Of a DNA stretch of 64,000 nucleotides, positions 24,410 through 36,434 are shown piece by piece. A program made the translations under genes and the position numbers. The notes below the pieces were generated by a model that was not told where the DNA came from, did not search any database, and worked only from the letters and a program-made list of their open reading frames with translations. The first letter of the stretch is position 1. The number at the start of each line of letters is the position of its first letter. The stretch spans positions 47,086,181 through 47,150,180 of the forward strand of contig CM060307.1 in assembly GCA_030674185.1 (NCBI GenBank), in the 5' to 3' direction. Source of the DNA: Monoplex corrugatus (lineage: Eukaryota; Mollusca; Gastropoda; Littorinimorpha; Ranellidae).

Positions 24410-25348
24410 CATTGTTGTCTAACAACCAGGAGATCAAGACTGTTGACAAATTCTGCTATTTGGGCAGTATGGCGATCAGAAATGGATCTCTTGACGCTGA
24501 GAAGGCGCTGTAAGTCTCCAAGGCTAACTCTGCCTTTGGACAGTTGATAAAGAGGTTGTGACAAGAGCAAGGCATCAGACACGCCACAAAGACTGCTGTG
24601 TACTGAGCGACAGACTTGAGCACCTGCTGTACTGCTGTGAGACCTAAACTACCTAGTGACAACACATCCAATAGCTAAAACAAGTTCCACCAAAAATGTC
24701 TGTTTAAGATCTGCAAATCATGTGGCAAGATCAAGAGTCCAACCTTCCAAGTTCCACAAAAGTGTGGTTGCAAAGTGAAGAGTTTCTACTCTTCAAATGC
24801 CAGCTTCGTTTAATCCTTTCACTCCCCTACCCAATCCACCAACCGCAAAAAATTAACCCTTCAACTCCAACTGCAGGAAGCTGGTGGATAGGGTGAGGGA
24901 GTCAAAGGGTTAAGTTTTAGCTCTGATACCATGCTTGGCAATGCAGGATACTGGTGGGCAGGGTATGGGAGTCAAAGGGTTAATGGAGCTTGATGTCCAT
25001 ATGGAAGACAAACACATCCCACAGATGCTTCTGTATGGACAGCTGAAGCAATGATTACTGTGACCGGGGGAACTGAAGATCACTAAAATGTTACAAGGAC
25101 ACCAAGGCCAACCTCATGAAATGTGACATCAACATACAACTAGCAAGACACTGCTACAACAGAGTAAGCTGGCGACAGTAGTGTGCAATCACATTTGAAC
25201 AGCACAGAACAGATGCTACTCAACAGAAGAAGGACCAATGGAAGCAGAACCCAAGGCCACAGGACCCCTTCCCGTGCAACACATGTGGAAAAGCATGTGA
25301 CGCCAGGACAGGTCTTGTGTCCCACATGAAAATCCATACCAAGAGATG
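24410..25348 (+). pseudogene. LINE 3' part with C2H2 finger, interrupted by a MITE
   Basis: The C-terminal part of a non-LTR retrotransposon ORF, broken by stops and frameshifts. It begins around TVDKFCYLGSMAIRNG, continues KANSAFGQL and RHATKTAVY, then after an interruption MEDKHIPQMLLYGQL, and ends in a C2H2 finger at 25274-25345 (CNTCGKACDARTGLVSHMKIH). This arrangement, RT thumb followed by a terminal finger, is a known pattern in LINEs of marine invertebrates. The piece from 24810 to 24983 is an inserted TTAA palindromic element. The element is 5'-truncated and not functional. Confidence 0.8.
24810..24983. mobile_element. TTAA palindromic element, copy 8, nested in a LINE
   Basis: Interrupts the LINE reading frame between CAGCTTCGT and TGGAGC. 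The LINE resumes directly after the second TTAA, which fixes the element borders and shows TTAA as the target site. Confidence 0.85.
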
Positions 25349-25408
25349 AGAGGACCAGTATGTGTCTACTGGTCTGACAGACCAGTAGACACATACTGGT
25401 CCTCTCAT
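25346..25408. repeat. perfect 31-base inverted repeat with 1-base spacer
   Basis: The left arm 25346-25376 (ATGAGAGGACCAGTATGTGT...) and right arm 25378-25408 are exact reverse complements around a single A. It starts right after the zinc-finger end of the LINE at 24.4-25.3 kb, so it is probably a fold-back copy of that LINE's 3' end. Confidence 0.93.
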
Positions 25409-25740
25409 GCAGCCCATGTAGCACACACAGGACAAAAGTAACAAGGCTCTTTTATTGCTAAGTTCAAAAGAAAAACAGGCATATTTTCAGTGACATTTTA
25501 TGGCAGCCCATGTAGCACACACAGGACAAAAGTAACAAGGCTCTTTTATTGCTAAGTTCAAAAGAAAAACAGGCATATTTTCTGTGACATTTTACTGCCA
25601 AGTTCAAACGAGAAAGAGAAATTTTGTGGCATTTTACTGCCAAGTTCAAATGAGAAACGGGACTGTTGTGTGACATTTTACAGCCAAGTTCAAAAGAGAC
25701 AGGAATTTTGTGTGGTCTTTTATTGCCAAGGTCAAAACAG
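25409..25740. repeat. tandem duplication and degenerate 46-base repeats
   Basis: A unit of about 92 bases (GCAGCCCATGTAGCACACAC...) occurs twice nearly identically, followed by shorter copies sharing TGACATTTTACTGCCAAGTTC. The units contain minus-strand AATAAA hexamers. Confidence 0.85.
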
Positions 25741-26148
25741 AATGAGGAACGTTGTGTAGAGGCATCATGTCCACATCACACACACTCACACCTACGCCAG
25801 CAGTACTTCCCTCACCCATCCCATCCTTCACAAAAACACTGCATGATGGCTCTCATTATCATCGTGACACGACAATGTTTGAATCACACTCCTTCACATC
25901 TTTGCCAGTGACACCTCCATCATCCATCCCCCTCCCCCCCTCTCACAAAATCACACAGCAGGATCGCTTTCACTGCAACCATGTCACTGACACTTCCTCA
26001 TTTCCCTCACATCTTCTGGACTTCTTCCCCATCCATCCCCTTCTTCACAAAATTACTACATGACTACTTCCATGGTCTTAACATTATGTACCACCACCAC
26101 CCTCTCTCTCTCACTAGAGTTCTACATACTGCTTTCATTCTGACCATG

Positions 26149-26369
26149 TCACCGACACCGATTCTGTTGTTTGCGTTTCTCCCGGTATTTTTTGTTATAC
26201 TGGAGTTGTTTTGCTCGGTATAAGCTGTACTTGACAGGATCTTTCTTCAGCTCCTCTCTTAACTGCCGCATACGATGTTTTGCTTTTTCCCTTTCAACAG
26301 ACAGGGCAATAGGGACTTGGGTCCTAGGCAGTAATTCTTCATAGTCCACGGGCCAGTATCCAGATGACA
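26149..26369 (-). CDS. alternative terminal exon, basic RYR motif (copy E, tandem twin)
   Basis: The acceptor AG at 26371-26370 has a long pyrimidine tract (TTTCTTTTGTTTTATTTCC), and entry is phase 1. It encodes about 73 residues, the same as its twin 1.1 kb upstream. The linker keeps SSG-W-P-DYEELLP, and the motif (residues about 33-69) reads RMRQLREELKKDPVKYSLY, then RAKQLQYNKKYREKR. The pair differs in several helix-surface residues. A minus-strand AATAAA lies at about 25719-25724, some 425 bases past the stop. Confidence 0.82.
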
Positions 26370-27285
26370 CTGGAAATAAAACAAAAGAAATCTGGTTACA
26401 CACTGGACTCTAGATTTTAAAGTTTGCGACCGATTTGATACCGAGTACCAGTATGAAAAACAAAGGATGAAAAATATACTTAATTGGTCTCAAGGGCAAA
26501 GAATGTTAAAACTGGGAAAGATCTAATAAACCTTTAAATGAAAGAGGACGGTTCCACTAACATGCATGCGTACTTTACATCCATTTGTATGTGTAAGTTA
26601 CGTCCTTTAATCACCTACTGTACCCATGAAAATGTGATTTAACAGTTTAAATGGATCAACTTGGCATCTCTGTAATAATTGCCGCGCTTTCAATGAAAGA
26701 CATAACTAAATATATATAATGGAACATATGTCAATTTAATGAAGCAGTCCACTTGTTGAAATGTGCAATTCGGAGTAAGCTCTTACCGATTTGCCGTACC
26801 GACTTGCTTATCAGTCTGCACAAGGAACTGTCCAGCTATAACAAATTACAGACTGGTAATTGTGGATTGATAACCTTGTATCAAAGCAGAAAAGCCTAAT
26901 TTTCACCAAAAAGAAGACAGCAGACAGAAACGAGGGAGTTCGTAGAACACAACATCCTGAAAACGAGACAGGACAAAAGGCAGGAAATGGGGTTGTTTAA
27001 GGATGTTATTGTTATGTTTGTATAAATATTTACAGGGATAAAATCAAAAGAACTGAATACTGTTTCAACATGTTTTTAAAGCTTTTGAAGAATAGATCAC
27101 AACCAAGTTTTGGTTAAAAGTTTTATCTAGGATTGGTTTAAGACAGGCTATGTTTAAGTGTACAGTAACAAATTTATGCCCATTGTCATTATCATGCAAT
27201 AATAACATCCAGTACGCTGACTGTCCTACTCCTATGCAATATAGTTCACACATTTTCTGTAATATGAATTCTGATTTTCAACCTG

Positions 27286-27506
27286 TCACTGATGCTGTTG
27301 TCTGCGTCTTTCGCGATATCTCTTTTCATACTGTCGTTGTTTTGCTCGATATAGGCTGTATTTCACAGGGTCAGTTTTCAGTCGCTCTCTTAACTGTCGC
27401 ATGCGATTTTTTGCCCTTTCTCTTTCAACAGAAAGACAGGCACTCGAGACTTCGGTCCATGGAAGTAATTCTTCATAGTCCAAAGGCCAGTGTCCGGATG
27501 ATGGCA
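27286..27506 (-). CDS. alternative terminal exon, basic RYR motif (copy F, tandem twin)
   Basis: The acceptor AG at 27508-27507 follows AATCTTTGTTTTATTTCC, and entry is phase 1. It encodes about 73 residues. It shares with the exon at 26.1 kb the same length, the same acceptor sequence and the linker DYEELLP, so the two are recent tandem duplicates. The motif at residues 35-71 reads RMRQLRERLKTDPVKYSLY, then RAKQRQYEKRYRERR. The LR in place of YR at position 5 is specific to this pair. The stop comes right after QQHQ. Confidence 0.82.
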
Positions 27507-28042
27507 CTGGAAATAAAACAAAGATTTCTGATTAACACGGTTTTGCATAGTTGACTTTGGATTGAAAATGATCTTACTCCAATTACTGTTGATTATAAGA
27601 AATGAAAGATGAAAACTGTGCTGAATAAGTCTCAGCTGGTTAAGAAATGACAAACTTTACGTCAAGGAGACCCTATAAACAGAAGTCCTATGGACAATTT
27701 CATCACTTTCATGGCCATGAAAATGTGCACCAACTCCTTAAAACTTCCTCACTGTTTCAGAAACTGTTAGGTTAGTACTAATGCCATGCTTTTAATATAT
27801 TCTTAAAAGAATACTAAGCTGGGTGAAGTTGAAGATACAGAACAGGCACATCTCATTTGTTCATGTTCATCATCACAGTCTGCTCAAGACAGCACATCTA
27901 TTACAGATCTACTCAGATAATTTATCGTATAAATGACCTAGTATCTCTGTGTAAATTATGCACCTATTTCATAAGTTTCTGTGTGCACTTGTGCCTGCGT
28001 CTCCGTGTTGTGCATGTGCGCATATGTTCATGTGCGCGTAAT

Positions 28043-28142
28043 CACATGTGTGTGTGTGTGTGTGTGCATGCGTATGTGTATCTGTGCACGTGTTCATGCA
28101 TGCCTATGTGCATGTATGTGTGACACACATACAATGTGCCAT

Positions 28143-28186
<44 letters not shown>
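28043..28186. repeat. (TG)n then (CA)n microsatellites in inverted order
   Basis: TG at 28048-28066 and CA at 28142-28186 could pair as an imperfect hairpin. Confidence 0.9.
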
Positions 28187-28187
<1 letters not shown>

Positions 28188-28349
28188 AGAGTTTCCATTC
28201 CTTTATTCACACCACCACGCCAAAAATACAAACAGAAAAAGCCTTTTCGTTTGAAATTGGCTTTTATTTTGACCATTTTAAAAGAGTAAATATTGTTAGA
28301 AACAAAAATTCTTAACTGATTATTTACAAGTCTACAAAAAACTGAAGCT

Positions 28350-28590
28350 GTATGTTGTGTGTGTGTGTTGTGTGTGTTCATGCATGTGTGCACACATGCG
28401 CACGCACATGCATGCATGCATGTGAGAGACAGACAGACAGACTGAAAGAGACAGGGAGGAGGGGGGAGGGGGGGAAAGAGAGACAGACAGAGAGAGGCGG
28501 AAAGGGAAGACAGACAGAGACTGAGACAGGATGAATCAGAGAGAGAGAGACAAAGACAGACTGAGACAAAGAGAGATTGAGACAGACTTA
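28350..28590. repeat. (TG)n/(GACA)n/(GA)n low-complexity block
   Basis: Mixed simple repeats. Confidence 0.9.
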
Positions 28591-28791
28591 GGCCGAATAT
28601 GTTTTCATTTACTGTATTTCAAATATATATATTTTAATACCATGAAACTAAATAGACAATCTGGTAGAAAAAACCAACAACAAAACAATCTATTCTGAAT
28701 GGACAACACGAACAAAATCAAAATGCATTAAACTTGAGATGGCTTTATATTACTTTATTAGAAAAAAGGACAGACTGAATGTTTTTTAAAA

Positions 28792-29018
28792 TCATTTTAT
28801 ATTCTTTAAGCAAACAAAGCAAAAAGAACGGTGAAACAGTAGATCATCAATTCTTTGTTTATATCTGTCACATAATCTAACAAATAAAATAACATTACAT
28901 GATGCAGTTTCACTTTTGTTTCTCAAGATGATGTCTGCACGCTCGGAATAAATCCCATAACCACAAATGTCACTGTTACCTTGTGACGGAGAAGATCTAG
29001 AATGATCATGGTACAAGC
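28792..29018 (-). CDS. weak candidate exon
   Basis: A phase-1 open frame of about 75 codons starts after a poor AAG acceptor (AG at 29020-29019). The protein is hydrophilic with Cys at its end (RYKQRIDDLLFHRSFCFVC) and looks more coding-like than its surroundings. No family is recognised. It sits between the 29.9 kb and 27.3 kb motif exons. Confidence 0.2.
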
Positions 29019-29650
29019 CTTACGCTTGCAAATAAAACAATGAGCTGGCCAGGTCCGGAGAACCTACCTAGCCTATGCGTTTTGTATAAGCACTGAGGAA
29101 AAACAAGGCACAACAAAATGAAAACAAGCTTTTCTCGTGTTTCTACACAATTCTGTATACGTTTAAAAGAAGGTATAACCAGAAACGAACCATGCTCATT
29201 TCATTTAGTTCTTTCCCGTCCAATACCTATGCTAACCTAAGCATTCTTAAAGGTGAGTTAATTGTAATGATGTTAACCCAAGCATTCTTTCAGTAAACTC
29301 TTTGTTGAATAATCATAGCACATACGTCAACCACAGATGCTGAAATAAACCAAAACAATTCCTGACATAAAGCATAACCAGGAAAATTCCAATCTCCAGA
29401 ATACCAAGTTGACTCCCCGCCCTCACCTCCCTGTCCAGACCAACATAGACACCTCCTGAAGCCTGTCTAATAGAATCATAGAAACAAATCACTCATAAAT
29501 GCCGAAGAGTCACCAGAATGAAGCAATATGCCTCCCATGGAGTTGTCTTTTCCCAATGAATTGAAAACGGCAACCTATGCGCATTTTTTAAGTGTTCAGT
29601 GCCAAAAGAGCAAGCCTACAGACTGGTCACAAGTACTGATGTGAAAAGAG

Positions 29651-29844
29651 TTAACCCTTTGACTCCCACATTTTATCCACCAACTGCAGAAACTTAACCC
29701 TTTGACTCCCTCAACCTATCCACCAGTTTTGCTGCAGGAAGCAGGTGGATAGGGAGAGGAAGTCAAAGGGTTAAGTTTTTGCTTTGCTATCATGGTTGCC
29801 AATGCAGGATGCTGGCGGACAAGGTGCGGGAGTCAAAGGCGTAA
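29651..29844. mobile_element. TTAA palindromic element, copy 9
   Basis: Full length with the right end mutated to GGCGTAA. It lies 70 bases past the stop of the 29.9 kb motif exon. Confidence 0.78.
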
Positions 29845-29913
29845 CCCAAGACCTAGCCCCATGTTGTCCGTCTTATTCCTTTCAATCATCAATGTCAGCC
29901 TCAGTATCACAAT

Positions 29914-30149
29914 TTACATCTGCTGAAGTCTTTGCCTCATGCGTTCGCGAGCTTTGCGGCGGAGTAGGGTTTGCTTCTCTTTGTACTGCTGGTATAGGTG
30001 AGGGTGCTGTTTCAGTCTGTTTCGGTAGCGACGACTCATTTCAGTATTGCTCAGCCGTGTTCTGACCGGCTTTTCCATTGCAGGATACATCATGTAGCTG
30101 GGATGAGTCCAGCTCATTTCATCCCACCAGGACTGGCTATCCTCGAAGG
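29914..30149 (-). CDS. alternative terminal exon, basic RYR motif (copy G)
   Basis: The acceptor AG at 30151-30150 follows GGCTCTTTTGTTATTTTC, and entry is phase 1. It encodes about 78 residues. The linker is unusual in aromatic and Met content (SWWDEMSWTHPSYMMYP). The motif spans residues 38-74: MSRRYRNRLKQHPHLYQQY, then KEKQTLLRRKARERMRQR. The C-terminal half has lost the usual Tyr residues and is the most uniformly basic of the set. A plus-strand open frame across the exon is its antisense shadow. A TTAA-bounded palindromic element lies 70 bases downstream of the stop. Confidence 0.82.
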
Positions 30150-32292
30150 CTGAAAATAACAAAAGAGCCAGTGCCAGTAACAATCTTATGATGTGACAGC
30201 TTTCACTTTCAGCTTATTATCAAAAGATCTGTCAAATGACTTATTCAGAGAACATCATTCACCTTATCTTTGATTTTTCACATCTCGGAAAAGGAATAAC
30301 ATATATATGCAATACTAATTCTCCTCTCTTTCCATCATCCTATTCAGGAATACCTTTCGTCCCTCTCCTCTGCCATAAAAAATATAACAACCCCTCAGAA
30401 CAGTCTGAGTTATCAAACAAACTCCAGATACAACAGGTAACTAATTTTGACTCCCTGGTCGAAAGGCTTCTGTCAATCCATTTGCATTCATTCAGACACA
30501 ACTCTTCTTTTCCTCATGTCTGACTTTATGCACCAAGAAACTCTGGGGAGGGGTTGACAGCAGAAGGTCTTTAGAGGAGACACTACCCCCCCCCCCCCCC
30601 TTTCAAGCAAGTGTTTCAGCCTAAACTCCTTACACTCTAAGGGGAGCGGGCCACATCCAGGTCACGACTCCTGGACGCTCTTCTACTGTCGCCATGTTTT
30701 TTCCGTGGTTGAACCTGTGCCTTCTTGTCCTATATCTGACTTCACAGATGTTAAATCTCCTAAGTTTAATGCTGCCCGACAATTCACAACGAGCACAAAT
30801 CTTGCAACAAAAAGACTAACAAATAAACAAACAAAAACAAAACAGAAACTCGCATTTTATACATGTTTTCACAGTTTATACTGTTGCAGTTCCTGCTAGT
30901 GATGGTGCTATGTAAAAACTCACAGGAAAGCGAAGCAGATGGGTGTAATACAAATAATCAGATTCAGTCATGACCATGTGAAGAAATCACAGTTAACAAG
31001 TTCGCAAATATTTTGTGGTCTTGTAACAGCTGACACTGAGAAACAATTTACAACATCAGTTCATGGCTTTTCCTATCACGACCACCACCCTACCACAATA
31101 TCATATGTCTTTCTGGAACTATCTACCAGCATAATATTGCTGCATAAGCGCTTCTGAAACAGTCCCCGTCCCCATCTATCCTCAAACCATTTATTTTCCA
31201 AATCAGTCACAGATCACAAACTGTAACAGTTTGCAGCTTATGTTAAACAAAGGTCTCATCCTTTCTTTCTGTATGAAAGAGTGTCGGACACTTGAGAATT
31301 GCTGTTGCCCTTCTGTTAGAAAAACATGATGGGACATCACAGCAAATCTGTAATCTCGCAGGAAAAAAATGTGGAAAACTTTTATTTCAAGGAAAAGATA
31401 GGAGGTGTTTAGTTTTCTCTGGTCTAGACCCCATGATTATTTATTAACAAAAAAATCATCCATACAACTGAGAAAATCTATGCATGTGAAATCACCGTGC
31501 AATGATCTAAATGTTACTTGTTTAATAAATATGAGAGTGCAGAGAAGAGCAATGTAAGTGGGAAACAGGAATGAAGACAAAATACATCATTCTATAACAT
31601 TTTTTTTTCAAAGTAATCATAGACTTTCTTGTTCTATAACTGTGAAGGGCGATAAAAAAAAAAAAAATACAGGTTTAGAACCATTTTAAAGAACCATTTG
31701 AAAGACATATATGCATTTTATAACTGAGAACAAAATAATTACAGGCAAAAATATACGTACATGTACTTTTAATTTAAAGTTTTTAAAAAATATATTCGTT
31801 TCTGTTCACTTTCATTTATTGACTGCATCAGTTATCAGTTGCAACTCTTCTTCATATAATTGGTAAGGTAGCCGAAAATAGAAAGCTATCATTTACAATC
31901 CTACTTTTTGTAATTCTCTCTCCCCCTCACCATACCATACACATAAACAAGCATGCAAGCAGGTACATGTCTGTGTGTGCGTGCACATCAACATCCACAA
32001 CAGACAGGTTCAGAAATGCACAGTAACAATAAAAAAAAAATTTTTAAAATACCCCAATCAGCACCATACCCACACCCACCCCTACTTTTTTAAAATAAAC
32101 CACGACTTTTATCTTTCTCTCCATCAGTCCATGTAAAAATAAGTGGAAACTGGGTTGCCTTTTCGTTTTATTAATGGTATTAGAGGCAAACTGAAAAAAG
32201 AAAAGGAATTACTGCGTTGGTACCTGAATGTATACAACAATGTTCAAATGGAACTGCCTTGTGCCAGTCCAGTTTACTGAACTATCAACATT

Positions 32293-32549
32293 TTAAACCT
32301 TCCACTCACTCCTTTACCTGCTTTAACCCTCTGACTCCCTCACCTTGTCTGCCAGCATCCTGCATTGTCAGCCATGACAGCAAAGCAAAAATTTAACCCT
32401 TTCACTCCCTCACCCTGTCCACCAACTTCCTGCAGGAAGCTGGTGGATATGGTCAAAGTGTGAAAGGGTTAAGTTTTTGCAGCTTATGAACAGGCTGTAC
32501 GAGTGAAAGGGTTAAGCTGGCAGATAGGGTCAGAGTGAGAGCAGTTTAA
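32293..32549. mobile_element. TTAA palindromic element, copy 10 (expanded)
   Basis: Longer than the others. Extra partial arms at both ends (TTAAACCTTCCACTCACTCC and CAGAGTGAGAGCAGTTTAAG) suggest one copy inserted into or fused with another. Confidence 0.65.
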
Positions 32550-32567
32550 GTTTAGAACAAAATTTTT

Positions 32568-32568
<1 letters not shown>

Positions 32569-32622
<54 letters not shown>
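32569..32622. repeat. (CA)n microsatellite
   Basis: Pure CA run next to MITE copy 10. Confidence 0.97.
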
Positions 32623-32624
<2 letters not shown>

Positions 32625-34132
32625 AAGTCAGTTTCATTTGCCGATATCCTTCAACGCGTAAGGCAAAATGTACTGAATGATTGTCTCATAGTCCTTTTGC
32701 TGACTTAGTAGACTGTGTGTGCCAGTTGTCAATGGGCTCCAGTTGTCTGGCTCTGTAGCCCACATACTGACACAACTGATCTGTGGCCAGGCAAGGGACA
32801 GTTCATCTAATTTCTCCTACAACTTCTCTGCACTCTCTACATTTTTTAAACAAAAACTGCTTTGCAATGAAAACTCAATGGGTATGCCTAAAAAGACATA
32901 AAAACTGACTTCTTGTAGAAGATAAACACTGGGCATAAATTTTATGTGATTGTAAAAACTTTGTAGTGCTGTGTCAACTCTTCACAAAACTTACACACAT
33001 TTATAATCCGACAATATACATAAAATGCACATACTTCAAATGGGCATCCCAATACACATAAACGAAACAAAATCATATTTATCTTATTATTGCCTTTCTT
33101 AAATTATTGCTATTGGTACACATAGAAGCCTGGTTGGCATAGAAGTACAGTTCCTAGCTCCTGCCCTCCAATTCTGCCTGTATCAGTTTGCATGGGTGCC
33201 AATCATGTCCAGGAAAAACTATGTGTTTGCGACCTCTAGTCCATCCAACCGGAAACAGGTAAGCCTACCCAGTTAGGGAGAGGAGAGGAACCCACCCTCA
33301 CAAATTTTATCTGACCACCTCACTGCCCTTAAGACTCAGTTAAAGGTTAAGGGATTAACTTCACCCACCCCCATCACGTATGTTGTAGGCGCTACACGCG
33401 CAAGACAGCATTTTTCAATATAATTTCATTTACACAGTGTGCTGTAAAAGAGTGGTGAAAATACAATGCTTACCCCAATCCCTCCGTGGCCAGTGTTGAT
33501 CCAACTGTGGTATTTGGCAGGGAAGCTTCCGCAGACATCTTCAATACCCCAAGTACATCACACAAGGAACTAACAAGGCTGTACTGTAGAGTACTGGGTA
33601 TCTGCCTTTCCCTGTGACTTCATTTCGACTTGTGGCTGTGCTTTCATGTAACTTGAGGCCCATGCCCCAGTCACAGAACCAGAGATGCATGATAGGCAGT
33701 GTTATCATCATCGCGTCCATCTAAGGCAGACCTATTGTTGCGTTTCCCAAAGTTGTAAACCTAGGATGGAAAATGCTGCTTTACGTTCAATTTTATTAAC
33801 TTTCCTGAAAATATAAACCTGGGATGGGCAGAGATGCTAAAATTCAATTCTTGGAATCTGCATTATTAACTTTATGATGGACATTTCAGCTGTGCCAATT
33901 TTTAAAAGCTAACTGAAACAGGGAGTCTTTACTATTCTGTTACTAACCATCATGGTCATTTTATACGCTATTTTACCACAACAGACTAGATATAAAGTTA
34001 TTGTTTCTTTCCTCCTCACCACCACCCACTCCCCCCCCCCCCCACCCCCCTGCGCAGGACTCCTCGTTATCATCAACATTCTTGTAATCTCTTGGGCAGA
34101 GAAGCCATCAAAAGTAGATTATCAAAGGAACT

Positions 34133-34325
34133 TTAACCTTTTAACTCCCACACCCTATCCAACAACTGCAAAAACTTAACCCCTAGACTCCATCGCCTCA
34201 TCCAGCAACTTCCTAAGGGAAGCTGGTAGATAGGGTGAGGGAGTCTAAGGGTTCCGTTTTTGCTTTGCTAGCATGGATGACAATGCAGGATGCTGGTGAC
34301 CAGGGTGCGGGAGTCAAAGGGTTAA
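34133..34325. mobile_element. TTAA palindromic element, copy 11
   Basis: Full length, TTAA at both ends, right arm of the GCTTTGCTAGCATGG type. Confidence 0.8.
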
Positions 34326-34698
34326 GATACTCAATTAATTCACCTACATAACTACACTGGCATGCTGACAATTGACTTAACAGAAGCACGCAAACGTGGA
34401 TGACCTTTACTGCTAACAACTAAACTTCCTGCCTTGGATGGAAAAATGAAGCTCATCCCCCTCCCCCTCCACCAAATCCCAAATGTTGTAGTGCTTTGAA
34501 TGGAAGCTTCCGCTTCAAGTGTTTTCAATGGACAGGCTACAGCTTTATCAATTGAATACTTCTACTTCAATATATCTCAAATGGAAATACTTCCACCAAC
34601 ACTTTTCCTTCTTCAGAAACTTTAAGAAATGTGCCAGATGCCATTCTAATACTATCATGTTTAAATCTTTTTTTTTTTTTCTAAACAGTTTCCATCTT

Positions 34699-34836
34699 TT
34701 AATCCTCCAACTCCCTCACCTTATCTACCAGTCAACCATGCCAGCAAAGCAAAAACTTAGCTGGTAGTTGCAGTTGGGGAGTCAAATGATTGAAGTTTTT
34801 GCGGCTGGTGGATGAGTGCGGGAGTCAGAGGGTTAA
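34699..34836. mobile_element. TTAA palindromic element, copy 12 (short)
   Basis: Internal deletion removes most of the inner palindrome. TTAA at both ends. Confidence 0.7.
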
Positions 34837-35041
34837 CCAATTGTGAGTGGAAGGTAGTGGGGTAAATAAAAAAAGCATTTTTTGTTTTGTTTTGTTTTAA
34901 CCTCATAACAAATCCTACTTGAAATCCTATTTCAATATTTATCTTTTTTTTTTTTTTTTTATTCTTGGCCAATATTTCAGCATCAATTTTTAGTGTTAAA
35001 TTATAATGATTTGTGTTTCATGTTGTCATGAGAAGATGTAT

Positions 35042-35170
35042 GTTGTGTGTGTGGTGGTGTGTGTGTGTGGTGTGTGTGTGGTGTGTGTGTGTGTTGTGTG
35101 TGTGTGTGTGTGTGTGTGTGTGGTCACTGTGTGTGTGTGTGTGTGCGCGCGCGCGTCTGTCTGTCTGTCC
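35042..35170. repeat. (TG)n/(TGG) microsatellite
   Basis: TG with periodic GTGG interruptions, then GCGCGC and CTGT. Confidence 0.94.
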
Positions 35171-35224
35171 ATCCGTCCTTTGAGCCAAGCTGATAAACTT
35201 TCCTAAATTAGATTCATAACTTGT

Positions 35225-35467
35225 TGCATGTTGAAAACATCAAGAGACAGACAGACAGACAAACAAACAACAGTCACAGGAAGAGACAGAGACAAACACA
35301 CACACACTGAGAGAATGAATAAATGGGGACACACGCTAACATGAGGGAGAGGGAGGGAGAGAGAGAGAGAGAGACAGAGACATACACAGATCTGCAAATC
35401 TAAAACCTAAGTGACAGCACAGGAAGAGAAAGATGATGATATCTGAAACACACATACACACATGAAT

Positions 35468-35511
<44 letters not shown>

Positions 35512-35811
35512 GACACAGACAGACAGACAGATTGGCAAATCTAAAACCAAAGTGACAGTACAGGAAGAGAAAGAAATGAGAATATCTGAAACACATAGTG
35601 ATACACGAACGAGAGAGAGAGAGACAAAGACACAGAGAGAGAGAGAGAGAGACAAAGACAGAGAGAGAGAGAGAGACAAAGACAGAGACAGAGAGACGAC
35701 AGACAGACAGAAAACACACACACACACAAAGGCAGACATAGACAGACAGACATCTGAAAATCTAAAACCCAAAAAGTGACAGGAACGGTGGAGAAAAAGA
35801 TGTATCTGAAA

Positions 35812-35842
<31 letters not shown>

Positions 35843-36162
35843 TGAGAGAGAGAGACAGAGACAGACAAAGAAACAGACAGACAGACAGACAGATCTGGAG
35901 GTCGAAAACTAAAATGTGACAGGAGAGGAAAAGAAAGGGATGATGATATCTGAAACACACACACACACACACACACCACAAACACACACACACACACACA
36001 CACACCATGAGACAGAGAGAGACAAAGAAACAGAGACAGACAGACAGATCTGGAGGTCGAAAACTAAAATGTGACAGGAGAGGAAAAGAAAGGGATGATG
36101 ATATCTGAAACACACACACACACACACACACAACACACACACACACACACACACACACAATT
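35225..36162. repeat. composite satellite: conserved block alternating with microsatellites
   Basis: A block of 60-75 bases (AGATCTGGAGGTCGAAAAC or CAAATCTAAAACC variants, then GTGACAGKASAGGAA and GATATCTGAAACACACAC) recurs five or six times, separated by (GACA)n, (GA)n and (CA)n runs. The last two copies are almost identical. Confidence 0.85.
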
Positions 36163-36298
36163 ACTTGCTTAACTCTCGCTTCCTTTTAATCATCAGGTAT
36201 CAACAGGAAGAAAAAAATTAACAAAATCAAGTTTATCAGACCAAGATAAAAAAAAAAGTGTTCACATGATTGAGATACATGTACATAGTCCTCATCAT

Positions 36299-36434
36299 TT
36301 AACCCCCTTGACTCCCTCACCTTATCCACCAGCATCCTATATTGTCATCCATTATAGCAAAGCAAAAACTTAACCCTTTCACTTAAAATTTTGCAGCTGG
36401 TGGATAGGGTGCAAGAGTCAAACGGAGTGCTTAA
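36299..36434. mobile_element. TTAA palindromic element, copy 13 (short)
   Basis: The inner palindrome is reduced to TTAACCCTTTCACTTAAAAT. TTAA is present at both outer ends. Confidence 0.7.

Noticed and set aside
26780..26956. Phase-1 frame of 47 codons after a strong acceptor-like site near 26956
   Set aside because: Composition is Cys/Phe/Leu-rich without a domain. About 10% chance of such an open run, with many sites examined.
28094..28417. Phase-1 frame with basic residues after CAGCTTCAG
   Set aside because: The would-be pyrimidine tract is a CA repeat and the frame runs into the next microsatellite.
33120..33310. Possible SINE or tRNA-derived repeat sharing TCCATCC with 43950-44000
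   Set aside because: Shared stretch is short and no A/B-box pair or tail could be seen.
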